From Rosellinia necatrix (lineage: Eukaryota; Ascomycota; Sordariomycetes; Xylariales; Xylariaceae): a stretch of 64,000 bases of DNA. Below are positions 10,801 through 23,937 of this stretch, piece by piece. The notes below the pieces were generated by a model. It worked only from the letters and a program-made list of their open reading frames with translations. It was not told the DNA's origin and did not search any database. The position numbers were made by a program, and so were the translations under genes. Every line of letters begins with the position of its first letter. Position 1 is the first letter of the stretch. The stretch is from positions 1,116,001 through 1,180,000 of the forward strand of contig JAGYVD010000009.1 of the NCBI GenBank assembly GCA_021209875.1, in the 5' to 3' direction.

Positions 10801-13800
10801 ACCGCTTGTGTTGCATGCGGTGCACATACAACGAGGCGCGTGACTCAACACGATAGGTGGCGCACCCTGGCTCGCGTGCAAATCTGCGAGCTCTGTTAAT
10901 GCTTTGAGAAATCATATGGCAATATCTGCCTCGGTTTTAGCGACTAGGTCTGTTTGGTCTTCTGGTTTCGCCAAGGCACGACGACACACGTAGAGGAAGT
11001 TCGGCAGCAACAACCATGAGTTTCCGGGCATCCGGCTTTAGGCCCCGGCCTATCTCAGGCGCGTAGAGAAAGTGTGCATCAGTGACGACTCGATTGTCCC
11101 CACTCCTCCAGCGTCGTATCTCATATGAGTAGGTACTTAGCCAAACGCTCGTCTATGAGGGTATGAGACATGACGGATATACTGCCGATAGGGAAGGCTA
11201 GAAGCCAAATCCCTTATGATAAGCTTATTTCCGGCACCCGAGGTTCCTTTATTGACAACACATCGACGACCCCAGAACGAAGTATGAACACACTTTAACT
11301 ATTCGTGTCAACTGACACCTCGGCTTGGGGTTCGGGCAGCGGCTAATACTCCTAGAGAAGTAAGCGACGGAGAAATGCTTGACGGCACATAAGCGACGTG
11401 AGTGGTATAGGTACGTTAAGTCGTGTTTAAGTCACCCCAAGGGAAAACCTGACAGAGTTTGATGAAGGAACTCACTGAAGGGGAAGGATTTTGAAGCGAA
11501 CTCGTTTAAGTTGCCCCTACGTTTCTATCAGACGGCAAGCAAATGTACACTCACCGATTCGATTGAAGATAATGAGATCGACGAAGAACATAAGTTAAGT
11601 TCCCTGTGACGTTTCGCTGAGGTCAGGAAGCGGTTTCGATCCGTATTTTGAGATTCCTTCCCTAGTACAATATAGCCCCTCACCAAATTATCTCTTGCGC
11701 GCGATGAGGGGCTATCGCGTGAAGCTAGACAGTAATTGGCAGATATCCCACCATAATCGCCGAGGCTAACAGAGCAGAATAAGGATAAGTGCTAGTTCAT
11801 AAGGGAACAGACGGTAGTGATATAAAATAACTATTGAATAGTATTATATCTTCAGGTAAAGATGCGTTTCACTTAGTGTAGCGTGACTTTCATAGTATTC
11901 AGGGGGGAAGAGAGACAACATTCACCTCTTATCTTCCCATGATCACCGAATCAGAACGTAGATCGAAGCTATTTATATGTAGTAAATATGCTAGGATTCC
12001 TATGTTCTCCCGACCCTTATTTGTTCTCACCTTCATCCGCATATCGATGATGCAGTCTTGCTGAGTACCAAGTTGGAGGAACTGTCTTAAGTCATGTGTA
12101 TGTCCGTCTTTTCTTTTCATTGTTTCGTGATTGGGATCGGCTTTGACAGACTGGATTGTCTTAGGGTTGGAAGGCCGTCTTAAAGCATGAAATCTCAGAC
12201 TTAACCACACAGATTCGAATCCTGAAGTTCAAGATCTTAGGACTCCGTCACATTTCGCTTACACCCCGCTTATATCCAGTCTATAATCTGTTTATACTCT
12301 CCGTCTATCCTGGTTATAAATGTGCTTATCTATATGTTGGCTTAATATCCAAGTGTAGTATGTCTTTGTCAAGGAAAAAAGGGGAAAGTCATTTTTTGCG
12401 GCAATTATTACATATAAGACGCTGGACTGCGACAACCGCTATGTGTTTAGAAGTGGCGATGAGGACGTACGTATTGGGATGGATCATATCTTTGCGTCTC
12501 GTAATATGACCCCGAATACCTTACCTATGTCAGTGTAACCATGATCAGAGAAAATCAAATAGTAGGGCCCGGCACATACTAAACTGATAATTTTTCAAAA
12601 CCATTGATGCGAGTATCAAGACTTCTTGGATAGGCAAATTGGAATATTGCGTCGATAAAGCCGGACCTAACTTATTTGACGCTTTACGGATTGAGAAGAC
12701 GCTAACATAGATTGTGTATTATGATTAGAACTACCACGGAGAAAATGAATTAGAGAGGGTTAGTTTAATAGCACATGAACCATGTCCACGCATCATCCCG
12801 CTGTGCCGGCGTAGCGACCAAAACCACTATTAGCTATATGGAGAAGCGCCACGACCCGCATCGTTGCCAACTTGGTAGCCAAACAAATGCTAAAGATAAG
12901 AGCGGTGAATACTACCATTTACACTTGCTGCTACGATCGAACCAGCTGTATCTGTATTTAGGCACGGAGCCTACTAGAGACGAGTAGGCCCCAGAGTGCG
13001 GAGTAAGACATAAAAGCGGCGCTTGATGGAACAGAGCGCGATCTCGCGCCCCCGTTCATGTAACTCGAACGTTTTACTAATTGCTAGAGCTAGGGAAAAA
13101 CCAAGACAAACAATACTATAAATCAGAAGATGCCTTTCTCATTGTTGTGTCCCAGTCGAAATCCAAATATATAATTCTAACCTTTCGTGGTGAACTACAA
13201 CCTTGATCACTTACGCCAATGGGTAGTCGGTCGAGTCTATGAAGTCATAATCCATCATCTTCTATCGGAACCAAATGTCCGTGCGTGTGCCATTGCCGCA
13301 GCTGTTAAACCCTACGACGGACTATATTCGTGGGCTTGCGGTAAAAGCTCGTAGTCTGGCTTTCAGGTAGATAAAGCACATAGCGAGGTACTAGCTACCC
13401 TACGGTGTAGCTCTAGAGGTACATTGGTGTATATAAGGACTGAAGGCCTCACACCTTAGATGGTAGGCCCGGGAATCAATGATATTGAGCCCTGCCCCTG
13501 TACTCAGCTATCTACTTGCGAACCAGCTCCTAGCTTCCAGTGACTAGACCTCACTCTGGACATTCTCTATATGACACTGGCGATCCTATAGGCTATTGGT
13601 AACATGGCTAGTCCTGCCTAAAATTGCTCATCAGGTGTTATAGAAAAGAGCAAGAAGAATGTAAATCATCAAAGGTCGACTGTAACAGGATTATGTGGCT
13701 GCAGACGGTCAATTTCTCGACTTGATAACGTTCTACTGCTGTTATCCTAGAAAATGTGATGTAATGGATAGTGCCGCAGTAGTATTCCTTGACGCGAATA

Positions 13801-16800
13801 TCGCAAAGAAGAGTGCACCCACATTATCCAATAAGTGATTGGCGACCCAGCGCAGCCGACTCTAGCACAAGAGAAAGATCGCCGATCACTCAACATGATC
13901 CCCGTCGGGTGTGTATTAACCTGGCAGATGGTCTCAAAAGGAGATTTATGGTGGCTGTGGCGTTTGTGACTTGAATCGCACGCAATTAGATGCTCAGATC
14001 TTAATACGAAGATGGTTATATTTCTTTGGTAACAAAAATCTTTTACTAAATTCTCGTAAACCACGATTTTAGGTGGAATAGACATATAATTCCCCTGTTG
14101 CCGGAGGTAAATCGACGAGGTGTAGTAGAGGAGACATATCACGGTTCCTCTAATCGGTCGGTACAGTCTAGAAGCTCCCGATATTTGCTGCCAGCATTAT
14201 CAGGGCTCTTGTCGGCGGGAATATTGAAATATCTGCAGCGTATATAGGGAGCCATTTGCTACCACGTGGCGTAAGGCATCTCCATGTATGTAACCCTCAG
14301 ATCGCCGTTTCTCGGTGGCGACAAAACAGCGAGACACCGTTCGATCCCACACTGCATGTTGCAGGACATCCCCGTCATGATTAGTTCGCATATGTACAGC
14401 CATCTAGGACAGCGGGACAGGGGTGTTGCGTTTTCTGGGACGCAAGGAAGCTCCCCTGCGAGATTTCTCGCCTTGCCCACAAAACAAGCAGACAGAGTTC
14501 ATGTTCACGTGGGGGGAGAAGATGCACATCACCCCATTAGCCGTTCGTAAGTGATTATATAATGTAACCTAGTATTCTAATAGTTTCGTAATGGATAATT
14601 ACTGCTATGTATACCCATGCGGACATTCTCTAGCACAAGGCGTTGCCGGATACTTGGGTGGGAGCTACCGGGGCTGAGGACCCAGGCGCGATGGCGACAT
14701 CCCTCTGTGGGGTAGCTGTCGACAATAAAACGCCGCAATATAAACCCACAGCACTTCCATCTATGGGACAAGAAATGGCTTTCGGTTGGCGTTTAATACA
14801 GAAATAGAAGTTTCTCTACTAGGACGTGCAAAATCTCGGGGGAAGTCGGAGATCCCCAGATGAGGCTAGAAAAAGGAAGCACAGAATCGCTTTCGACAAC
14901 GAATGACGGCACATCATAAGCGATGGAGTATCAGCTCTAGTGGCGAGATGCCATCACATGTAGCCTCTTCTCGTTATCTACAAAGCATTCCAGTTATTCG
15001 AAAACGAAAAAAATTACAGATCGGTAGAGTTGCCTGGAGTTCGGGGATGCCGCAGTCACAAAGGATCAGCATTCGCAAGTAAAGACAGTCATCTGTCCTC
15101 CTCGTGGGCAGCTCGAACTAGCTTATTGCACTATTGGATAAGACCCTGAACGCTGATTCCCTCCAACTTTCTTCTATGATATCACCAACACGCTGTTGTT
15201 ATTATTAATAATTTAGGTAGAATCAAATATAAAGATCTTGTGCGACAGGGGACTTGATACTCGAATAAGGATATGTGTTCAGCGCTTGCCGGGGTTTTCA
15301 CTCAAAATTTACTATTGTGCTCAACTGGGCTGTAAAGACGACAGTTACGCGTAATTTCTACGGTAATTCCCGCTGTGCCCCCACGATTTATTAGGTAAAT
15401 CATTATATATCGTCAAGGAAGGCTGGTATTAGCCCATCGTGCCTTGTGGAATGTTTGACATTTGTGTTGCCGATGGTAGCTCAAGTTGCCTGACGTGACA
15501 TTAATCTTCATGACATGGGGGAGAACGTCTAGCGGCCGATTGAGGAAAATCCCTAAATGTTTCGCATGCATGGAACTTCCCAGTTATACAAATTCCAAAA
15601 ACGGGCCGCTCGCAGTTGATTATTACATATCAAACCAGAAGACCACTATACATACAGTCGCCGTGCTTTTTGCTTCGTATCGGTAGAAACTCGGAGATGT
15701 TGAATGACGCATGGCGAAGCACCACCAGACGCGAGATGCAAGAACATCATGCATACTGAATGGGTTGGGGGGGAGGAGAAGGGATGCATCGCTAAATCGT
15801 GTAGATATGCACATACTATTAATTCTTCTAGACCATACCCAAGACTCTCAAGAGTTAGCCACAACTCTTATCTAATTTAGAAAAATAGACAAGCTCTCTG
15901 GGCTAGCATATGAGGTGCGCCCAATTGTCTAGGCACGTATGCCAAATAGCACAGCTTAGTCTTGGTGGTCGGGTCTGTTCACCGTATCCAAGCATGGGAT
16001 ATGGTGAGCCCCCGCGAAGTCCTGCCTTGGCTTGCTGTGCGAAGATAGGTTCGGATCCTCCAAGAGGAGGCACGAGCAAGGACCGTGCAAAGCTGAAAAT
16101 CACAGCCGATAGAGTCTTACTCTGAGAGGGCTCAATGGGATAATCGACTTGTGACGGTTCGGATGGCGTTTGCGGAGATGTGTATTCCTCCCCGGATGGC
16201 TGAAAAGAATAGCCCAGACCCTACAGGAGCAGCTGCGGGCAGAAGTCCCTGTACCATACCATTGGGCCCCGGGTGCGAACTAGAGTAGACTACAAAACGC
16301 GAGGGAGCCCCTATGGACGCGTGAGTGAGCGTGGGGTGGATGGTCGTCATAATGGGCACTGATGTCGTGATACTTGGCATCGCGCCACACTTCTTGACCC
16401 CTACTTCCTACCAAATAGGCGTCCGGTGCCAAGAGCCGTTAGCGTGCATGTCAACGTCGATACCTACCGCATTGCAAGCACCACAATGGCAACCCCCAAG
16501 ATGGAAAATATTCAGCTCTGATCCCGCCAGGCTGGAAACGAGCTAGGTGGTCGTGATAGTTGGGCATGACGCTAAATTGTTCCGAAGGAAACGGATGTGT
16601 CCATGCGGCTGGTTTCGAAATCTCGGGCGACCCAACGCTCTGGGCCTTTCCGAGGCGTTGTTCGCCTTCTCCGGGTTGTAGGGACATCCTAGTATCGTGC
16701 GTCTCTGGGCAACAAGCCTACTTCTTGGTTGAGGGCTTAACCTTCCCCTTACCTTATCCAGTTCTACGACAGCGTCTGGGCACGCTAATGGAGTCATGAT

Positions 16801-17061
16801 GGTCTTGGGACATCACATCACCGACATGGGTTTACCGTCACCAACGGACGGTATAATAAGGACCATGTCCGCGCCGCGATTTCGGAGGAAGGATGGGCAA
16901 TCTCTGTCGTACGCGCAAACCCGAGAGAAACGTCGGTGACCGGAGCCTAAGTTAGGTAGCAGAACCTACAAGACGGCCTCACAAACCCTACGGGATCTCT
17001 ACAACACCTAGCTTAGCCTGCTTGCCTCCCCCCCTCGTTTAGCGAGTCCTCACGCCAAAGG
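7805..17061. other. 9-kb gene-poor, AT-rich block
   Basis: No gene is supported. Between about 8000 and 8900 the DNA is more balanced in composition and may be promoter of the MFS gene plus an unrecognised remnant; frames there overlap and lack domains. From 10,500 to about 15,900 the sequence is AT-rich, with short open frames only, and carries the decayed repeat at 13361-13590. A near-perfect hairpin (TCACCGTATCC / GGATATGGTGA) lies at 15979-16007. The last few hundred bases before 17062 are the sulfate-permease promoter. No tRNA or rRNA was seen. Confidence 0.6.
13361..13590 (+). repeat. Decayed dispersed repeat, copy B (RIP-like)
   Basis: Inverted partner of the segment at 4803-5030, about 8.3 kb away, aligning over roughly 230 bases with many transition differences and small indels. 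Each copy retains the TATATAAGGACTGA element. The two copies flank the MFS gene but are probably independent insertions of the same family rather than ends of one element, since the DNA between them includes ordinary genic sequence. Confidence 0.7.
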
Positions 17062-19675
17062 ATGGCGGGCAACAAAGTCGGCCGTGGCCTCGCCAAGGCT
17101 GTCGGTATCGACGTCGATGAGCGGTTCAAGGCGGAACCATCCGCTCTTCTCCAATCCGCGGCGTCTAACCTTCAGTCTCGGTCAATTGACCCCTACTACG
17201 AGACGGAGCCTACGGTGAAGGAATACCTGCTTGAACACAGGCCAACATTGGCGGGACTTGGCCGCTATCTTCATAGCTTGTTTCCTTTCCTTGATTGGAT
17301 CTTCCACTATAATTTAACGGTGAGCTTGGATCTCTGATACCCTCGTTGTCCTGGTTGCAGGAGCTTGACGTGCTGATTTATCGTCTCGCCAGTGGCTCCT
17401 GGGCGACCTGATCGCCGGTATCACCGTAGGGTTTGTCGTTGTCCCGCAAGGCATGGCGTACGCGCTGCTAGCCGGATTGAAACCCGAATATGGCCTTTAC
17501 ACCTCCTTCGTTGGCTTCATCCTATACTTTCTATTCGCGACATCGAAGGACATCACGATCGGCACGGTAGCTGTCATGTCGACGCTGGTCGGACGGATCG
17601 TCGCACGTGTCACGGAGGCACACCCCGAGTTTACACCCGAAGATATTGCGCGAGGCCTGAGTGTGATTGCCGGCTCCGTTCTGTTATTCATCGGCCTCCT
17701 CCGTCTGGGTTGGATTGTCGAATTTATCCCACTCGTTGGCATCTGCTCTTTTATGACAGGCGCTGCTGTTAGTATTGCTGCGGGCCAGGTCCCTAAACTG
17801 CTAGGAGTCAGTGGTGTGAACACCCGTGATCCGACATACTTGGTTATTATCAACACGTTGCGCGCGCTACCCACCACCAAACTTGATGCTGCTCTGGGTT
17901 TGACAACCTTGTTTCTGCTCTATTCTCTCAGGTGGATCTGCAATTACATGGCGCAGCGGCAACCCAACCGCAAGAAGACTTGGTTCTTTATTGGGACCCT
18001 TCGGCTGGCCTTTGTCATTCTACTCTATACACTTATCAGCTGGCTTTCGAACCGCAACATCACCGACTCCAAGAAGGCCAAGTTCTCCATCCTAGGGACG
18101 GTTCCAAGCGGTAAGTCCCATCCCGAACTCCAGCAGCATTCGTGTAACAGATTTGTCTAATTTTGAGGTTTGCTTGTAGGTTTTCGAGTCCACGGCGCGC
18201 CAAATATCAGTCCAGGTCTGATTTCCGCATTCGCTGCAGACTTGCCGGCGACGATTATCGTACTTATCATCGAGCATATCGCCATTTCCAAATCCTTTGG
18301 CCGACTGAACAACTACATTATCAATCCTTCGCAGGAACTTGTTGCGATAGGCTTCACAAACGTATTCGGGCCGTTCCTGGGTGCCTACCCCGCCACAGGC
18401 TCGTTCTCACGTACCGCAATCAAGGCAAAGGCTGGTGTAAGAACGCCCCTCGCCGGTCTTTGGACTGCGCTTCTTGTCGTATTGGCCCTCTACGCTCTCA
18501 CAAAAGTCTTCTTCTATATCCCTATGGCGAGTCTCTCTGGTCTCATCATTCATGCGGTTGGTGATCTCCTCACGCCACCCGCAACTGTCTATCAGTTCTG
18601 GCAAGTATCGCCAATCGAGGTTGTTCTGTTCTTCGCCGGTGTCATCATCATGGTCTTTACCGACATCGAGACCGGCGTGTACTTTGTTGTCGCGGCATCG
18701 GCGGCGCTCTTGCTGGTTCGCATCGCCAAGGCTCACGGAAGTTTCCTGGGTAAGACTGAGGTGTATTACGTGCCAAGCGACGCAAATGAGCGCGGTTTAC
18801 CAGCTTTGAGCGGTGCCGCTGCCACACGAAAGAGGGAGGCATTCCTCCCGCTAAGCCGAAGGGACGGGTCAAACAGAGACATTAGCGTCCTCAATCCGTA
18901 CCCGGGCATCTTCGTCTATCGTTTTAGTGAGGGGTTCAACTACACGAATACTGCGCACTACATGGATGAGTTGGTTGCGTACATCCAAAAGCATACTCGT
19001 CCTACCACAACCGACCGATACGAGAAGATAGGTGTAAGTTGAAAGACTCATGCACCCCCGCTGGACTTCTCACCTCATAGCCAAAGCTGACATGTGATAC
19101 TACAGGACCGCCCCTGGAACAACCCTGGCCCCCGTCGTGGTAAAGCAACAAATGTCGTCGACGAACGACCTGTATTTCGCGCCCTTATCCTAGATTTTGC
19201 ATCCGTGAACAACATCGACGTAACATCCATCCAGGGCCTCATCGACACACGGACCCAGTTAGACTACCATACCTACCCCGATCACGCCGAATGGCACGTC
19301 GCGGACGTTAGCAATCGCTGGACACGGCGAGCCTTAGCTGCTTCCGGATTCGGCTTCCCGCGTATTTCGGCCGATGCCTCTGCAGATAATGTGTATTGGC
19401 GGCCGATATTCAGCGTCGCGGACACAGGAGGCGTATATAGCTCGGAGAAGAACGTCGTCGAGGTTGCTCAGAAGGACATTGAGGCCGGTTCAGAATCGGC
19501 GGACCGGATTTCATCATCGAGCCACGGTGGTGCCGCTGGTTCCAACGGGGCTCCGGAGAAGCTGGCTTCTTTACAAGCAGTTAACCGGCCGTACTTTCAC
19601 CTTGACGTTGCCGCTGCGGTTGAGACGGCAATCGGGAATGTAGAAGGCAATCTTACTCGTCAAAAGATGGCATGA
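17062..19675 (+). CDS. SulP-family sulfate permease with STAS domain
   Basis: Four exons (17062-17319, 17393-18110, 18180-19033, 19106-19675) joined by GT-AG introns of 73, 69 and 72 nt give 799 residues, the usual length for fungal sulfate permeases (Sul1/Sul2, CYS-14 class). After an 80-residue cytosolic N-terminus, WLLGDLIAGITVGFVVVPQG starts the membrane domain, with the SulP signature PQGMAYALLAGLKPEYGLY and the conserved SAFAADLPATII and GSFSRTAIKAKAG segments. The C-terminal third (from about PGIFVYRFSEGFNY) is a STAS domain, including ALILDFASVNNIDVTS. A Ser-rich insertion near residue 730 is typical of fungal members. It takes up sulfate at the plasma membrane to feed cysteine and methionine synthesis. 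Specificity for sulfate rather than another oxyanion is by family only. Confidence 0.93.
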
Positions 19676-21308
19676 GAACATAGCAATTATAAGTGGAATA
19701 AAGCCGAATTACGTTAATTTCAAGTCCCTTATGAATATCAATCTTCGAAGTGCGCGGCGTAGACTTTTCGCATTTGAAAGCAACACGCCTTGAGTATAAT
19801 GAAGAATGGCACGCCCTCGCCCAGGCGAGTTAGTGCAAATATATGAGCCCAGTGGCAAGTAATTAGGCAATTATCTAGAACAACTAATATTTCCGGTCAA
19901 GTATTGTAGGCGTGTTATTAGAGGCATTAGTGGGTTTTAGCTCTTCAAAATTAGCTGTGAAATCGATATAGGGACACGGCATTTTCGTGGTTGCTCCGGC
20001 TTCGGCCATAGTGCGGCAATGATAATTCTAGCGACGACAACAACGACGACGCTAGTCCCACTATTTGGTAAGAGGCTTGTTAGGATTTTAAGCTACAGAG
20101 AAGGTGTCAGTCAGGATACTATCTGTCTCCAGGGAGTCATATACGATTTGAATATGCGACCATAGATTATGGACATCATTGATATCTAACAGCATCTTTT
20201 TTAATCTCGTGTGTCAACTGTAACTCCGGCCAGCCATACCTGAGGCTATAATGGCTTAGCGGCGAGATCCTCAATTTCTCCTTCGTTAGAAAGATTCAAT
20301 AAATCTTCAAAGGTTGAGGATTCATATTCAGAAATATCAAACCCGCAAACATTATACTCCTAAATCATGTCACTTATTATTTGAATTGGCCTCTATAAGC
20401 GATTTATCTGCATTAAAACACTAATCAAGACAACAAAATTTTGTTAGGCCTCTACGATCATGTATCTTTGTCACAGAATATAATTGCAGTTTGGAATAAG
20501 GAGGACGTTGTCCAACTGAGTGCTTGTCCTTCTATAGCCACTTATATGTTATATGTTACGGGCGAAATTATGACGGCCGCTATTCTGGAGCGGATTTTTT
20601 TCGTTTGAGCTGCTGTGTCATTTTTTCAGTGCCTAACAAGTGTAATATAAGCAGGTTTGGTCGGTTAGAAAGAGCACCTCCTACCTCAGCCATTTCTTTC
20701 CTAATCCTTGTTGCACGCTCGATTCTGCTGCCGTGAGTTTGGCATCAGAATCTTACCAATAATGCAGATGTTTGAAAGGAAGACAAGCTAGTAGACCCAA
20801 GGCGTTCTATCATATAACTGTGTGATGCCCAGGGTCTGCTGATAGCAAAGCTGACTAGTGGCGTCACAGCTCTCCAACACAGTCTATATTGCTGTGGAAC
20901 AGAGCAGATCGGGGGTTTACTGTTTTTATGCGAGAGAGAAGAAGCGAGTCGAACCCCAATCTGATTCAATTTTTGGCGAAGAGAAAAAGCTACCGAAGCA
21001 AACCCTCTTTTGGCACCTCTAGTGAGCTCAGTGCATTAATCCATCCATTAAAACGCCCTGTACGACCTTGCCTGCCGGTTATACATCACGCCGGACCTTG
21101 ACCCAAAACACAAAGCAAAAACCCAAACCATTACCCCCCTTCCCCAGCGGCAAACGATGTGCCGCCCCCTCCCCCCTTCGTACGAGCGAGCGCATTTCAG
21201 CTTATCATACATTACAATCATCACCGACGCGGCGCCCTCGCAGGGCAGGGCGCCGGGTTAGGGGCCGTTTCCCAATTATTGCCGTCCAGCATATGCGTCG
21301 TCAAACTG
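19676..21308. other. Intergenic, AT-rich then CT-rich
   Basis: No gene is supported. The first 1.2 kb is AT-rich with no long frame. From about 21,060 the sequence turns C-rich and leads into the microsatellites at the 3' end of the Ace2-type gene on the minus strand. Confidence 0.55.
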
Positions 21309-23937
21309 TCAGCCCAACGCCTCCTCGTGTGTGTGTGTGTAGTGTGTGTGAGTGTGTGTGAGTGTGTGAGTGTGAGTGTGTGTAAAATCAGATATCGAAG
21401 AATAAGAAATTAAACCTGGTGGGGATGGAGAGGAAGAGAGAGAGAGAGAGAGAGAGAGACGCGCGGGGCCGGCCTCGATCAAGGACCCCCCGAAGATGAG
21501 GTCATCGTTGGTGGTGAACATGTCAACGCCGTCGTAGGAGTCGTCGAACTTGGCCTCCGCGTCGAACATCAGCATCTGCGACTCGCACTCGAGCATGTTG
21601 CCGTGGCCGTTCTCGCCAGGCCCCATCGGCATCAGGCCGGGCGCCGAGGAGGACGTGTCCGGGCAGGGGGCGATCATGAGGTCGAGCCCGCTCGAGCCCG
21701 GCTCTGTGTCGAAGTACTGGTTGCCTGGGGGCGATGACACGTGCGAGAGCTCTGGCGGGTCGTTTATCGCGCTGGCGATGCTCCGCGCCGGCGAGCCGGG
21801 GTGCGGCGGCAGCGTCTCCGTTGTTGTCGGGGCGGAGTGCAGTGCCACCTGGGATAACTGGGATGCGTAGGATTGCACGCTCGCCGCCGAGGGCGACTGT
21901 CTACTGAGAGGATCGTCTAGCGAGAGCGAGGGCATCGGCGCCGACGAGGATCCGAGGGCTTGGAGGCTGCTGGGGTTCATGGTCGTCCCGCCTAGCGACA
22001 CGTCCATGATATCGTCCAGCATGTCGAAGTCGTTGTAGTCTTCGGGTGACGTGGCGGCCGAGGCATCGGAGCTGGTCCCCTGCGACGATGCTGACGACGT
22101 CGACTTGTTCTTGCGGCGCGTCCGGGTCGCCTTCTCTCTGCGCTCGTCGTTATCGGGCCTCGGCTTACGAGGGCGTCCACGCTTCGCGTTCTTCGGCGCG
22201 GAGCCTTCAAAGGCCCCGATACACATGCCCCTTTGCCGATGCCGCGTAAGAGCGTCGTGTCGTGCGAAACTGTTGCCACATAGGCACGGGTAGGGTTTGA
22301 TCCCTGTATGTATCTTTGCGTGGCGCTTAAGATCATGCTGTCGGACGAAGCATTTATGACATGCTGGACATTTGAACTGTCTGTCGTTGAGATGCGTTTG
22401 CACATGGGATTTGATATTCTCCTTGCGGCCAAACTTCTTATTGCAATCTTCGAATACGCAAATCCACTTGTTGTCCTTTGGATCAGGGCCTTGTATGTAT
22501 TGTTGAATGTCTTCAAGTGTGATGCCCGTGGCTGTTTTAGTACCCTCAATATCTATGCTAGCAATGCTGGCAGCACTTGCTAGACTGGCAATAGAGTCCG
22601 TTCGCCGGTGTTGAGACGGGTGGCTTGAATGTTTTTGGGGGGTGGTATCCGAAAGCGCCTCAGCTGCAGCCATCTCTGCGTCGAGCTGGGACTTACCGAA
22701 GTCGAAGGCTTCAAATTCGGTCATAGACGAAGTACCGGGGGACATATGCCGCGAGTATTCGGATGACACGCTCACCGGATACGAAGGGCCTTGAAATGGG
22801 TCGTCGCCGACATCAATAGCAAGGCCGGCAGTATGTGTCTGGCTCATAGACAAGTATTCCGATGTGGAAGTGGGAGCCATGTCCATTGTCCCTGTTGTAG
22901 GCATGCTGTTGGAACGCATCACTTCTGGCATTATCGTCAAGGCCTCCGTTGCTTGTCTCATATCATCGAATATGGTTTGTGAATGTCGGTTTGTCCGTTG
23001 CCTGATAGGTTTTACCGTCTCTTCATTGGATTCATCGTAACCTTCGGTAAACCGTTGTGGCTGTGGCATATGCTTCAAAGGTCTGCCCTGAGGTGTCTCA
23101 ATGGGTGTCGGGGGAAAGTAATCTGGATGGATAACTGATTAGTCGAGGCATTGGCTGGACGCGGGCGAGAAACTTGCCTGTTTCGTTCTGTGTGGGTGGT
23201 GTGAGAGGTTGTTGCAATGGCTCGTTGCTCATGGTTTCGAATTTGTTCACCCTATCCATGATACCATTGCTGATTCGCCTCGAGTTCCTCCGCGAGTTCG
23301 CTGTCCCATTCTCAGATATCCAACCTTGCGCACCAACAAGGCCATCTGGAAACTGCAACATGGTCGGGGTGGACAGCGTGCTCGCCGGGAACATTTCGAG
23401 CTGTGAAGAATTCAACGTGTTGAAGAAGTCATCTCGGTTCTTCTTTAATATCACATTCATCGGTGCGTTATACATATCAAAGGTCATGGACATGTCAGTA
23501 GGAGCAGGTAACCCATCGGACCACCCCTCCTCAAAAGATTGTTGTTGAGGAGTGGTACTGGGTGACACCAAATAGTTCTCGTCGGTTGCCAAGTTCGCGT
23601 ATGCTTGCTGGGGGCCCGGGCGTGCTATGCGTTGCTGCTGCGCTTCTCGCACCACATGCTGTGGTGTGTTTGCTGATCCTGTGTTGTTAGTATTACTTAC
23701 CATGTTGTATTCCTGCCGCTTCTGGGCGAGCACCTGGCGGCGGGTATCAAGGCTCATGCCTCGCCGATGGAGTACTCCGACGCGCTGCTGATTCTGCTGT
23801 GGATGCAGCGGGCTGGGTTGTATGTTGGGCAGATTTGGGGCGATCTTCACCGTTTCATACGCGGTGGGTGTCGAGTTTTGTCGTCTGTGTTGTCGGTTTC
23901 GGGCGTGAAGACCGCTTGCTGGCGGATTGGACAGCAT
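21309..23937 (-). CDS. ACE2: Ace2/Swi5-type C2H2 zinc-finger regulator
   Basis: Two exons, 23937-23178 and 23122-21309, joined by a 55-nt intron with a GC donor (GCAAGT) and CAG acceptor; splicing yields NETDYFPPTPIETPQG in one frame and a protein of about 857 residues. The N-terminus (MLSNPPASGLHARNRQHRRQ, then HRRGMSLDTRRQVLAQKRQE) and the FPPTP motif follow the fungal Ace2/Swi5 pattern. Around residues 472-553 lie two full C2H2 fingers (CVFEDCNKKF...H, CPACHKCF...H) and a third atypical one (CLCGNSFARHDALTRH) followed by the family-typical RQRGMCIG tail and a basic stretch KRGRPRKPR. Yeast relatives switch on cell-separation and wall genes after mitosis; filamentous ones affect wall, septation and conidiation. 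The frame is open upstream of the ATG at 23937 to a likely acceptor at 24023/24024, so a 5' exon is probable. The last 60 residues are encoded by microsatellites; the true C-terminus may lie in a missed final exon. Confidence 0.85.
21327..21459. repeat. (TG)n and (AG)n microsatellites
   Basis: A TG-rich run with interspersed GA (21327-21383) is followed after about 50 bases by an uninterrupted AG run (about 21435-21459). On the minus strand both lie in frame with the end of the C2H2 regulator gene and would be translated as Ser-Leu and Thr-His repeats. Confidence 0.9.

Noticed and set aside
4803..13590. One large composite transposon bounded by the inverted repeats
   Set aside because: The DNA between holds an intact, spliced MFS gene and no transposase, and the repeats are decayed to a degree that suggests independent old insertions.
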